Shown here piece by piece: positions 12,208-21,410 of a stretch of 64,000 bases of DNA (the stretch's first letter is position 1; every line of letters starts with the position of its first letter). Source of the DNA: Antitrichia curtipendula. Taxonomy: Eukaryota > Streptophyta > Bryopsida > Hypnales > Leucodontaceae. The notes under the pieces are model-generated. The model was not told where the DNA came from. It did not search any database and was given only the letters and a program-made list of their open reading frames with translations. Made by a program: the position numbers and the translations under genes. The DNA lies in NCBI GenBank assembly GCA_951230915.1, contig OX579633.1:3968001-4032000 (forward strand). Direction: 5' to 3'.

Positions 12208-12831
12208 ATGAAATTTGTCTATGAGCATATAAGTCAGGTGTACAAAAAGTTCTGGACCACCTGTGAAGACGCGTATGTCTTCGGTGTTGGTGAGAAGAAA
12301 GAAATTGACATCTCACAGCTCATAGAAGCGCCGCCAACATATAACATCCGGTCCAAGCAGAACAGCATTGCTGAAGACATGGTGAATGTGCTCCTCAATA
12401 TTCCTGACAAGAGCACCAAACAAACGCTCTGCGTCATGGTCGTCGGTCTGAAGAAGAAGCCCACAAGGTGGGAGGAAATCGAGGCCAGGGAATTCTACAT
12501 CATCAACGGGCAGCACAGTGTTGAAGCTAGCAAGTACATGTTCGATGACGAAAACAACATGGACAAGGATGAGAGGGAGCACTTTCGGAAATGGAATTGC
12601 TTCATTGTGTGGTCCAAAGATGCTGAGAAGTTGCAAAGCATTTCCGCATACTACAATCGAACAAACCATTTTGTGGCTGTTCAACCATCTTGGGCGACCA
12701 ATATTCTGGGAGCTCGGAACGTCTGGGAGGACATGGGCATGCCCAAAAACCCGACGCCAACAAAGTCAGTTGGTACTCTCGCGTCCATGAGAAGGACAGT
12801 CGAGAACAGGCAGAAAAAGGAGAGCTTCTAG
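12208..12831 (+). pseudogene. Exon 1 of a chimeric transposon-like gene: ParB-like NGQHS segment
   Basis: Open from an ATG at 12208; alternatively an acceptor (AAGTCAG) at about 12237 starts the exon at VYKKFW. It contains FYIINGQHSVEAS at residues about 96-108, resembling the NGxHR-type core of ParB/sulfiredoxin-like domains, then WNCFIVWSKD, ISAYYNRTNHF and WATNILGARNVW. I recall related proteins as multicopy families in seedless plants, but cannot give a function. The last codon before the donor GTAAGC is TAG (12829-12831). CAG|GTAAGC is the usual exon end, so a CAG-to-TAG change is likely. Phase 0 fits exon 2. Confidence 0.7.
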
Positions 12832-12835
12832 GTAA

Positions 12836-12865
12836 GCACTTTAGCGCGAGGCGCACTAAACTGCA
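12836..12865 (+). repeat. Single intronic palindrome of the hairpin family
   Basis: GCACTTTAGCGCG ... CGCACTAAACTGCA lies 5 nt after the 5' splice site of intron 1 (12832-12980). It pairs like the array units at 4258-5303 with one C/A mismatch. Confidence 0.8.
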
Positions 12866-12980
12866 TCCCTGAGACACGGATCTGTTCATTCCTCGCTGAA
12901 TTCCTTGCTTCATGTATTCCGATTGAATTACATGAAACTATGCTGCCATTTCTAACGTCATTTATGGAAACATGTGGTAG

Positions 12981-14327
12981 GTGTTCGAGAGGGCAATGTA
13001 TATGAGATTCTCCATGATTGATGTTGTCAAGAATCTGAAGATCTCGAAGACAAAGTATAAAGAAGAGAAGCTGAAGCTCACAAATGAGTTACGGCTCATT
13101 ACGGCACCCGACGATGTGTACAAGCTGTGGAGTGAGGTGATCACTGCCGCCGCGCACGGAGAGCTCTTCAATCCTGACACGGATATGATGTTCAACGCGA
13201 AGGAGGATTGGAATCCCGAAAGTTGCATGTTGAATCGTGAATTCTTCAAGCACTTGGGTAATCTGAGCTACGATGAAATAGCAAAACTTGCGAAACATCT
13301 GCTCAACCAATCGGGTGGGAAACGCAATCATTCATATCCAAAGGTCACAGTGAAGAGTATCACGTCAGTCCTCGATGACTGTTTCAGCACAAAGGAGTGA
13401 GTCGAACATCGTAAGCGGAAGAACCTCGTGATCAAGGAACTCCATGGCATCAAGCCACAACTTGGGCTCATGAACGCACGAAACGAGATCATCAGTGAAA
13501 ACTGAAAGGCCTTCAAGAAGGAACGCCTTTTTTCCAGCGCCACCATGGACGTGCTGCTCGATAGGCCCAGTGAAGCCTACTTTGGGAGGGCGAAGAACAA
13601 ATCGGCAAGGAACAAGGTGATCACCGAGCTGTCCCAAGACGCCTATGATTTCTTCAAGGTGTTTCTTGATCACAAAGAGAAGTTTGAGAGACCGACGGCG
13701 AATGGCCACTATCGGCCCTATGAGTGGGTCGGAAATCGTCACATGCAATGGCCAAAGAAGGTGTGGACTCCGGAGACCGCAAATCATCTTGCGCTCGGGG
13801 TGATTGACTTCAGGTCCTTGCCGGGGATTGAGAAGAAGGCCACCTCTACCGTGGAGAACCCGTACTTCATTGAAGTGCTCACGTCCATGGACCACACAAA
13901 GAAACCTGCACTTGGAAATGTTCCGTTGTGGCTCCTCATCTATGGTGACGAGAAGGAGCAAGCTCAAGCCCTGAAGTATGTCAAATCGAACAGGGTACTC
14001 AAATCCTTCTTGATTTCGTATTCCGTGTACTCTGCTGGAAAAAACGACCGGCTAGGAAATGTACCAGCGGCGAGGACGCCCAAGAAAGTGTTCCTCATCT
14101 TCTTGCAGAATCCGCAGAACAAGAACAAGGTGGAAATCCCTTTCGAGTTTGAGTGTCCGGAGACGGCTCGGTACATGAAAGCACGCGCGTATAGTGAGCT
14201 GGAGTATCGGATTCACAACACTGAATTGAGAATGGAATTCTACTTGTGGCTCGTGAAGGCATTCTGCAAGTCTAGCATGTCAATCTTCTCCGGCTACACC
14301 GGGGGCAAGCTGACGTGCTCGGCCGTG
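12981..14327 (+). pseudogene. Exon 2 of the chimeric gene, with two in-frame TGA codons
   Basis: Begins after GTGGTAG at 12980 in phase 0 (VFERAMYMRF) and stays in one frame to the donor GTATGC at 14328, interrupted only by TGA at 13398-13400 and 13503-13505. Sense resumes at once after each (VEHRKRKNLV; KAFKKERLF), so these are nonsense changes. Later text includes YFGRAKNKSARNKV, YRPYEWVGNRHMQWPKKVW, PYFIEVLTSMDHTKK and, at the end, IFSGYTGGKLTCSAV. No domain is recognised with confidence. The FSGYTGGK stretch faintly resembles a glycine-rich nucleotide or SAM loop, but that is speculative. Confidence 0.65.
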
Positions 14328-14341
14328 GTATGCATTGTGAC

Positions 14342-14370
14342 TGCACTTTAGCGCGCGTTGCGCTAAACTG
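14342..14370 (+). repeat. Intronic palindrome in intron 2, copy 1
   Basis: TGCACTTTAGCGC ... GCGCTAAACTG starts 14 nt after the donor at 14328. Same hairpin family as 4258-5303. Confidence 0.82.
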
Positions 14371-14431
14371 AGTTGCATGTATGAAGTGTTTGTAGTGTAT
14401 GCCTGTTGTCGTTGTCGTTGTTTCTGATGCG

Positions 14432-14548
14432 CGGCCGTGGTAAGCAATACGACTACACTTTAGCGCGGCTCGTGCTAAACCGAGTTGCATGTATGTAGTG
14501 CATGTTCATTATCACTGTTTCTGTTTCAATCCATTCGGATGAGTTGTT
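14432..14548 (+). repeat. Duplicate of the exon-2 donor plus hairpin (about 112-bp tandem copy)
   Basis: CGGCCGTGGTAAGCAATACGAC repeats the true exon end CGGCCGTGGTATGCATTGTGAC at 14320, and is again followed by a palindrome (14455-14480, with a G-T wobble in the stem) and GAGTTGCATGTATG. It therefore provides a second, potentially usable donor at 14440. Confidence 0.75.
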
Positions 14549-14549
14549 G

Positions 14550-14572
14550 TTTTAGCACGGGCCGCGCTAAAA
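14550..14572 (+). repeat. Intronic palindrome in intron 2, copy 3
   Basis: TTTTAGCACGG ... CCGCGCTAAAA. The outer pair changed from C-G to T-A on both arms relative to the consensus; one internal A/C mismatch. Confidence 0.72.
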
Positions 14573-14623
14573 TGTCTTGCATCTTCTGCCGATTGCGTTA
14601 ACAATAATACTTCTTCCTTGCAG

Positions 14624-15677
14624 ATGAATAACGTGAACATCTTCGCCACTGGTCTGGGTTCTCAATCGGGATGGTGGAAAGATATCTGTAAGAAGGCGAT
14701 GATGCTAGACATAGCCGACTTCCTTGAGAGTGGGTACCCGAGGTCGGCTGGTGAAGGTCCGAGTTCAACGCCCTCACCCTCGAAGAGGAAATTGAGGTCG
14801 AGCCAGACTTCCCAACTCAGTGAGCGGCTGATGGAGGTTCCGGTCTACGAAGAACCGGAATCTGAGTCCGAATCTGAATCCGATGAGGAAGATATCGATG
14901 ACGACGGGCTTCAAGGACTCGATGAAATGGCAACACCGACGAGCCGCCCATCTACAGATATACCAGGATCATCGGCGAGCTCCATGTTACCTCCTTTGCC
15001 TGTAACACCGAAGACTCCTACTGCATCTGGGCGCCCACAAAAGAAGAGGAAGAGGGAAACGATTACAAGTATTACGAAGCAGCTGGCGGATATTACAGCC
15101 CAGACTGCCAAATCGCTAGCAACTATGCAACAACAAGCTCAGTTGAACCAGCGCCAAAACGAGCTTGCATTGGCGCAGATGAGGGAGGACAACGCGAAGG
15201 AGAGGGCTGAAAACCTTGAACTTCACAGAAATAATCAGGAGTGGATGCGGGCGGAGTCCCAAAACAACCGCGAGCTAGCCCAGCAGAACAGGAAAATGCT
15301 TCAACTCCTGATCAACAAGGTTGACCCGAAACCCACCGCAACACTGCCCCGTCCTCCACAAACTCCGATGCTGCAACTGTAGGGCCAGCCGTCCGGCTCA
15401 AACATAAGCAACGCATTGAGTCCGTCGCAGTCTTTGCTGGCAATCCCTGGTAGCGCACCCGAGTCGCCCGCACCTCTGCCGTCCGAAGATTTTGTTGGTG
15501 ATCCCTCTCCTCCGGAAGCTCAGCCAGAAGACCCAGTGAGGAGTCCACGTCCCGACGTGGAAGCTGCGGAGATGGAGATTGGGCAGAACCTGTCCAGAGA
15601 GGCTTCCGAGGTGGAGCCTGGAAGTGATGCCCTGCCCACCAAAGATCAACCTGCAGATTCTGCCCAATAAACACTTA
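14624..15677 (+). pseudogene. Exon 3 of the chimeric gene: acidic linker and coiled coil, nonsense codons
   Basis: Begins after TTCCTTGCAG with MNNVNIFATGLGSQSGWWKD. Then come a Ser/Pro-rich stretch, an acidic SESESESDEEDIDDD tract, a basic RPQKKRKRE (likely nuclear signal), and a Gln/Asn/Glu-rich coiled coil with about 100 residues of heptad-like pattern ending LLINKVDPK. TAG at 15380-15382 interrupts a frame that continues as GQPSGSNISNALSPSQ up to TAA at 15668-15670. A donor GTGAGC at 15678 leaves phase 1, matched by exon 4. The composition suits a scaffold or oligomerisation tail rather than an enzyme. Confidence 0.65.
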
Positions 15678-15697
15678 GTGAGCATTGCGTTATGTAG

Positions 15698-15720
15698 GTT
15701 TAGCTCGACTCGAGCTAAAC
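15698..15720 (+). repeat. Palindrome with compensatory changes, intron 3
   Basis: GTTTAGCTCG, loop ACT, CGAGCTAAAC: a perfect 10-bp stem 20 nt after the putative donor. Compared with the array unit at 5157 it differs at two stem positions, and both are changed on both arms so pairing is kept. Confidence 0.85.
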
Positions 15721-15911
15721 TGTTTGATAGAGTTTGAGCTCTAGCTTTGTCTGTAGATGCAGTGCTTGATTGTTATCCGGACGTTGTTTGTGTTGGCGTT
15801 AGTCATAGTTTCGACATTGGTGGATTGAGTTCTATATTGTAAAGGACGATTATCATTGAAAATGCAATATATTTCTTACAATGAGTCCTTCTCCACAATC
15901 TTGAATTGCAG

Positions 15912-16096
15912 GACTTATGAATGTGGATAGTTGTCATGAGATTTCTATTCTCCCTTCTACACAAAATCGGGATGAGGATGAAAATCCGATATGTTCAACT
16001 GAGTTCGTTGAACTGGACGAAGATACTTCAGCGCCTCATTGTGTGGCAACCAATTTTGAAATTCCTGATCGGCCTTCAAGTTCGGCACTGGAGAAG
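15912..16096 (+). pseudogene. Exon 4 of the chimeric gene
   Basis: After TGAATTGCAG, 62 codons (counting the split first codon) read in the phase left by exon 3: LMNVDSCHEISILPS, then DEDENPICSTEFVELDEDTS and PDRPSSSALEK, ending at donor GTATAATC (16097) in phase 0. Acidic and Ser-rich with no domain recognised. Its value is that both flanking phases match, which joins the coiled-coil part to the phosphatase part in one transcript model. Confidence 0.5.
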
Positions 16097-16239
16097 GTAT
16101 AATCTCTTGTCTTTGAATGGCACAACTAGACATTCTACATTGTCGTTTGTCCTTCAGCAATGAAATCATTTCCCATGACGTACGAATTAAGCCAGTTTCA
16201 CGATCGTAACTGGATGCACATTCGTACGTTTGTTAGCAG

Positions 16240-17051
16240 GGGTCCGATCCTACAGTAAATCGTAAAGAAAATACGGAGGGCGTCCATCGTCCATTGAGGT
16301 CCGGGGTGGTAGACAAGTAGATGAACGTCGTCCTGGACCTCAATGGCATTTTATGCCGCTGCGAGGACTGGAAATCCAACAGTTCAACCAAGCATTTTCG
16401 CGACGCCGAAGAGCCGCACTCTGCTACAATCGCTGCAATTGTTGGACCCAAAGCAGTATATGTTCGTCCAAATTGCGCTGAGTTCTTGAAGGAGCTAGAG
16501 ATGATAGCAAAAATTACTGTATGGAGCTCCATGAAAAAAACTACGACCGATGAAATCTGTGGATACCTCTTTCGAGAGGGAAAATGGCCCTTCCTTGTTC
16601 TTGGGCAAGACTCGTGCAAGACTGTCAAGTGCAGGGATAGAGCCGGGAGGTTGACCACTTACAAGGAACCTGGAACAAATAAGGAATTGTTCCTTAAGAA
16701 CCTAGATTTCCTTTTCGCTGGCTTCCATGGGAATTTCACTTCTCATGATACAGTCGTAGTGGACGACAGCCCGCGCAAACACATCATGAACAAGCCTGAG
16801 AATGTAATATTATCCGATTCCTGGAGTAACCGAGGAAATGGTGACAGGGACACGTTTCTTCTGGCAGTCCTACTTCCTTGGTTCCAACAGTTGCACCTCA
16901 ACCGCAGCAATGGTCTCAAGTCCTTCAGAGAGAATAAAAAATGGAGGATTGGAAGAAGGATGCTGAGCGAAGAACGGGGTCGCCGAGAGTATAACAATCT
17001 TATAGAGGTCCTTCGTGGGTCCGCTAGTGTTAGTTAGACTTAGTTTTGGAG
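16240..17051 (+). pseudogene. Exon 5: FCP1/NIF-type (HAD) phosphatase domain, Asn in motif I
   Basis: After TTAGCAG the frame reads GSDPTVNRKENTEGVHRPL and meets TAG at 16318-16320, immediately followed by ATG at 16321 and a 238-codon open frame. Motifs, numbered from that ATG: VLDLNGILC (D6, N8), VYVRPNCAEFL, TVWSSMKK (67-73) and VVVDDSPRK (D148, D149). These are the ordered motifs of the FCP1/NIF/CTD-small-phosphatase branch of the HAD superfamily. In active members motif I is DxDGT; here the second Asp (general acid) is Asn, a form I also recall from plant FCP1-like proteins. The frame ends with TAG 17035 and again TAG 17041, before a possible donor GTATGC at 17052. It might start as a free protein at 16321, but phase continuity with exon 4 favours a fused origin. 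Confidence 0.75.
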
Positions 17052-17109
17052 GTATGCAGCACCTAAAATGTAGCGTCCTAAAACAGCTTATTTTTTTGTA
17101 TTCCTCTGT

Positions 17110-17140
17110 TGCATTTTAACGCCCTTCGCGGTATCGTGTA
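17110..17140 (+). repeat. Decayed palindrome of the hairpin family
   Basis: TGCATTTTAACGCCCTTCGCG... resembles the array unit at about two thirds of positions but no longer pairs well. It again lies in a putative intron, about 58 nt after the donor at 17052. Confidence 0.45.
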
Positions 17141-17264
17141 CTTTGGGACGGTTTTGTTTTTACAGCTTGAAGGTCCTCTGCTCTGGCTAGAGCTTATACT
17201 GAATCCGATGTACTTATGATCTGTTCAAAATTCTATGGCTAATTTTCTTATTTTTCCATGCCAG

Positions 17265-17907
17265 ATGAATAACGCGTCTATAAGATCTAGGCTGGATGGG
17301 ATCCTCCCGTGTCAAGCGTCTGAGGACTCCATTCTGGACTATGGGCAGTACGTGATACTTAGTATAGGAAATTTCCTTTGCTCGGCTCCTACTGTTAATT
17401 CCACCATGGACTTCTCTGTCAAGCAGATCGAGGATGGAGTGGTAAATAGTCCCCCAGACAATAAGCCGCGCTTGCCAATTTCTTGCTCGCCATCTCCTCT
17501 GCGCTCTCGGACTGTCCGGGATTCGTCAAGGTCGCCAACTATTTCAGAGAAAGGGACGCAAAAGAGGCTTTACGGAGATGCTAATTATTTAATGTCTACA
17601 CCGGAAGTGAAATCCCATATGCCAAGTGATCTGTGTTTGGAAATTCCTGAACCCGTGGTTACTGGTCTTCTACTTCCACGTTGTCGTGCATTGACTGAAT
17701 CAGGAAGGATAAAAAAAAAAAGTGGGAAGGTCAGTGTGTACTCAATCCTCCACTCGTACTTGGGACTCTAGGGAGCGGAGGTCACTACAAGCGCAAGAAA
17801 GAGAACACATGCGTCAGATAGGTGCAAGTGTCAGGGGGGGGTATAGTCAAGGGCCTGAAATTTTCATGGCCCTTGAAAAGCTCAAGAGTACATCACGTAG
17901 TTACTAG
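17265..17907 (+). pseudogene. Exon 6-like Ser/Pro-rich tail with a frameshift at an A-run
   Basis: After CATGCCAG the frame reads MNNASIRSRLDGILPCQ, DYGQYVILSIGNF, then Ser/Pro-rich text (SPSPLRSRTVRDSSRSPT). At an 11-nt poly-A run near 17710 the frame degenerates to an early TAG at 17769. One frame over, the text continues as TWDSRERRSLQAQE, EREHMRQIGASVRGGYSQG and ends LKSTSRSY with TAG at 17905, so slippage in the A-run is the likely break. No domain is recognised. Phase does not match exon 5 cleanly, so membership of the same gene is tentative. Confidence 0.45.
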
Positions 17908-18776
17908 ATGTTTATAATACATGTGCATTCTGGTTACATGATTTTCATGCTTCTTATCTGAATTCTAGTCCACTGTTATCTTAGGTGGGTCCAAAGGATT
18001 GCTTTTAGCACGCATCCATTGCTTGGATCCTACACATGTCATCATATAGAGGAGTATATATTGCACGCATTGCAAAGCAAAATATATGTAAACGATATGA
18101 TTTTTTGGGGTAATAGAGATGCAGTGCGCAAAGTTGAACATATCATTTCTCAATTCTTCATTTGGAAGCTTCTTATCATTGTCATTGAATGCTTTTTAGG
18201 TGTTTGCTGACGTTTAACTCTTCGTGTTTGGTTTTATTTGCTTTGCGAAATTCTAAGGCATTAAGAATAAACTCTCATTTCGCTGGAAAACTCCCAAAAT
18301 TTTGAATACAATGTTCAAACTCATAGAATTCAATTGAAGTAACAATATTTCTCCCTCATTAGAAAATCTACAGCTCAATACAACTTCAAAGGAGTGGTTA
18401 ACTAAGAATGATCACTATATTAAACTCCTACTGACATGCATCATACATTGACAAGCACACAGATAGGAAAAATATTTACCAATAAAATGGCTTCTAAACT
18501 AAGTGTTGACAGAGTTATCATTAGGCTTAAAAGAAAGGGTATAGACATTGAACACATTTGCAAATTTTTTAATGAAGCAGACTAAGTCAGATGCTCAATC
18601 AAAAATCCTCATCAAATGTGCTTCAGAGAGCTTCACAGTTAACAGTATGATGATACAGATAGAGTGACCATGCTAAACAATTAAAGCCATTTTTAATATT
18701 GTCAAAGTGTCAAGGAGCATAAAAACATGAGTACATGACAGCTTGTAGAAATCACCAAATCTTCTTCAACACATAC
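17908..18776. other. No recognisable gene
   Basis: AT-rich sequence downstream of the chimeric gene. The C-terminal exons expected for the MATE fragment (minus strand) could not be found here. Confidence 0.5.
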
Positions 18777-19415
18777 CTGAGCAACAATAGCAAGATCTCC
18801 TATAAAAACTTGAAGAAACAACCAAGGCATTGATATAGCGCAGCTCCCCAATATAAAACCAACAACAATTTCAATCATCATCAAGGACTTAAGCAAGTCC
18901 CTTGCCTGCAAGATCACCAACATCAAAACCAAAAGCTCAAAAAACAAATCAATTAATCACTCTATTCTCTGAGGAATAAAGATCAAACATAAAATAACAC
19001 AATAATTGTCATAATTGCCTTCTGCAAGCTACGGTCAACATCACAGATGAGTTCAGGCATGAAAGATTGCACGGTCTATGCAAGCGGTTCTTCCCATACA
19101 ATACAAATGAACAAAATCCCAATCATCACTTGAAATCAAAACACTCACATTCCACAAAATGAGTAAAAAAGAGAAATGCCTGTCTTCTTCCAACAAGTGT
19201 GCTAAGCGGCTTGATTAGTACATATGTTCACTTTTGATTCTTGAAGTGACAGTTTCATAAGTCCACTAGGGTTGAGAAAACTTCACAAATAATGTGTTAT
19301 GTACAACGCGTATTGTAATCATACCTGATGTGCAGCATAGGTTATTGCTGCCAAAGACATTGCCAAATAAGTGATTAGTGTATAGAAGCACACTTGCTCC
19401 CATGCCAAAGTTCAA
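18777..19415 (-). pseudogene. MATE-family transporter fragment (plastid EDS5/DTX46-47-like), three broken exons
   Basis: Three exon pieces in gene order on the minus strand. About 19415-19325: WEQVCFYTLITYLAMSLAAI, then TYAAHQ, ending at donor GTAT. About 19110-19022: EEPLA*TVQSFMPELICDVD, with TAG at 19077-19079. 18905-18777, exactly 43 codons between TTGCAG and GTATGTGT: ARDLLKSLMMIEIVVG, then SCAISMPWLF and IGDLAIVAQ. In plant MATE carriers of the EDS5 group this region reads PLSQTAQSFMPE followed by ARxLLKSL and VPWLF, so the TAG replaces a Gln. Hydrophobic helices are visible. N-terminal and C-terminal parts were not found, so it is a fragment and cannot encode a carrier. Confidence 0.7.
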
Positions 19416-20389
19416 TACATTGGTAAGAGTTGCTAGTATTCAGCAAAATTATGCCAAGCAAAAGTATCATAATTGGAGTTTCCAAAGCACAGCTGCCAAA
19501 CACATAAATTTTTCAGATTTTCAAGTGCATTGCATGGGTAATAGCATCTAATATCCATCAATCTATTAAAACAGCATTATAGCATCCAGCAACATGCAAG
19601 AGAAATTACACATTACTAGCGTAGGATCACAAAAGTTCAAAGCCCAAAACCAATTATATTTGCTATTATGGTGGTCTTCGAATTTCCACCCAAAGAATCG
19701 TGCATCCAAAGAATCCTGCACCCGAAGTAGTTGAAATTTGTGATCACTCCAAGCAGTCCTAAATACAATAACATTGCATGCATGTACATAAATTGAGTGG
19801 TACATCCCAAGCTACATGTCTTCCTGAAGAAACATATTGAGTTGTCAATAGTTTGAGACTAGTTATCTGTCAAACCTGTAATAGATATCTGAGTTTACAA
19901 TTGTGGTAGGGCATGTGCCATTGCTTTCTGTTTGCAACGTCCACCAGTATCATGACAAGTCTGTTTGGACAATCCACATCAATCATAAACCACCATATAG
20001 AATCCAAGTTGCACCAACTTGATAAAGCATTTCAAAGCACTGCTAAAAATAATTTAGCGTAGGGTGGAGAATGATGGGCTGACTCTTTCAGCAGTTCTCC
20101 TTCAACTCCCAAGATTTTCTGTCTGCAAATACATTGGTGTTTATCAAACATTATCAAATGAATTAATTTAAACTTCTGAACATGGTTTTAAAGTGAACTC
20201 AATAGAGTGTCATTTACCTATCCAATCCTGCAAGATCCACCAAATTCAATTGCCAAAATTCAATATACTTAGACTGCATAACACAAGACAAAGCGGTTCA
20301 TTAACACCAAGAAACATGTATGACAAAAGAAAATTCAAACAGATCAAATGAAGACACTGAATACGTACTCCGCTAGAATATGTAACTAC

Positions 20390-21410
20390 CTGCAAATAGG
20401 ACAGGGCCCACCCCCATAGCTTTGCCATGAAGCATATAAACAATCCCTACACATGCAGTGGGCACAAGGCGTGAAGACAACATCTTTGACAGACTCCAAA
20501 CAAATGGGGCATTCCCCCTTTTGACCACTCTATAAGTCCTTGACCACTTCTTCAACAAATGCCTCCACGGGCCTATTCAAAAGCTCCTCTGGTCCTCCTT
20601 TCAAAAATCATTTTGCTAGCTTGCCAAGATCCACATTTTCCTTGGTGTCACCACAACTACAAAGACCTCCAAATCCATTATTAGCAGTTGGATTTAACCA
20701 AGACAAATCTAAATAAAGTCTGCCATTTTATAACATTAAGTAAACCTGAGCAAGCAATGAAAATACCTCATAACTAAAAAGGGATGGTCGCAGCATTGAC
20801 AAAGATGTAGAAGCAACTCAAGGATAGATGCATAGTTGTGCAGCACCTTCCTTTGCGGAACGAACTAGTCAAACTTGGTCTGCAAATCCAATAGTTCACT
20901 TATTAGAGTTAATTCTTCCATAAATAATAAGAACAATATGATAGAAATAGGTCCAAATTATGCGTACTTCAGAAGTGGGAATAATTACTGTCGCCAGTCA
21001 TCCCGGATTTATTGTACAGAACAGTGTAAAAATCCTCTTCAGCTTCTGAAAAGTGGCATTCCACAATTGGCATGTCTGCAAAAGGCAATAATAGGATGGG
21101 TCTGCAACACTCAGGTGGGTAGCCACGCCATAACTGTCAGCATTAAAAATTAGCAGGCATTTGGGCTATTAAAGACATATAAAGCAAAGCTAGCACCTTT
21201 GTTAGATGGTTTATGAACTAACTTCTCCCACCTGCACAACACGGTCACCGTTTGGTATTTCTTCCAATGCAAATCTAAAGAAGGAAATCAGAGACAAGAT
21301 GAACAAAAATCAATTTTAGAGAAGTATTGAAGAGAAACCTACCAGTTATAATTGCTCCAGGGTTCAATATAAAGAAAGTGAATTAGACTAAAAATATCCT
21401 CCACTTTATT
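20390..21410 (-). pseudogene. RAD5A-like SNF2 helicase/RING E3 ligase, decayed exons
   Basis: Exons in correct order on the minus strand. 21410-21343: NKVEDIFSLIHFLYIEPWSN, the SNF2 block after the TGTPxQN motif. About 21075-20990: PIVECHFSEAEEDFYTVLY. 20879-20767: TKFD*FVPQRKVLHNYASIL, then CDHPFLVM. 20656-20390: GDTKENVDLGKLAK*FLKGG, then GECPICLESVKDVVF, CAHCMCRDCL and CPICR. Splice sites (GCAG/GTAT, TTGTAG/GTAGTT) are intact and phases fit. Stops: TAG 20865 (family Gln), TGA 20608 (family Arg), TAG 20530. All eight C3HC4 RING ligands remain. RAD5A/HLTF acts in post-replication DNA repair. N-terminal HIRAN, Walker motifs and the C-terminal helicase lobe were not found. Confidence 0.8.

Noticed and set aside
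17265..17275. Exon duplication suggested by ATGAATAACG at both exon 3 and exon 6 starts
   Set aside because: Only about 10 nt match after the acceptor; the following sequence is unrelated, so coincidence is likely.
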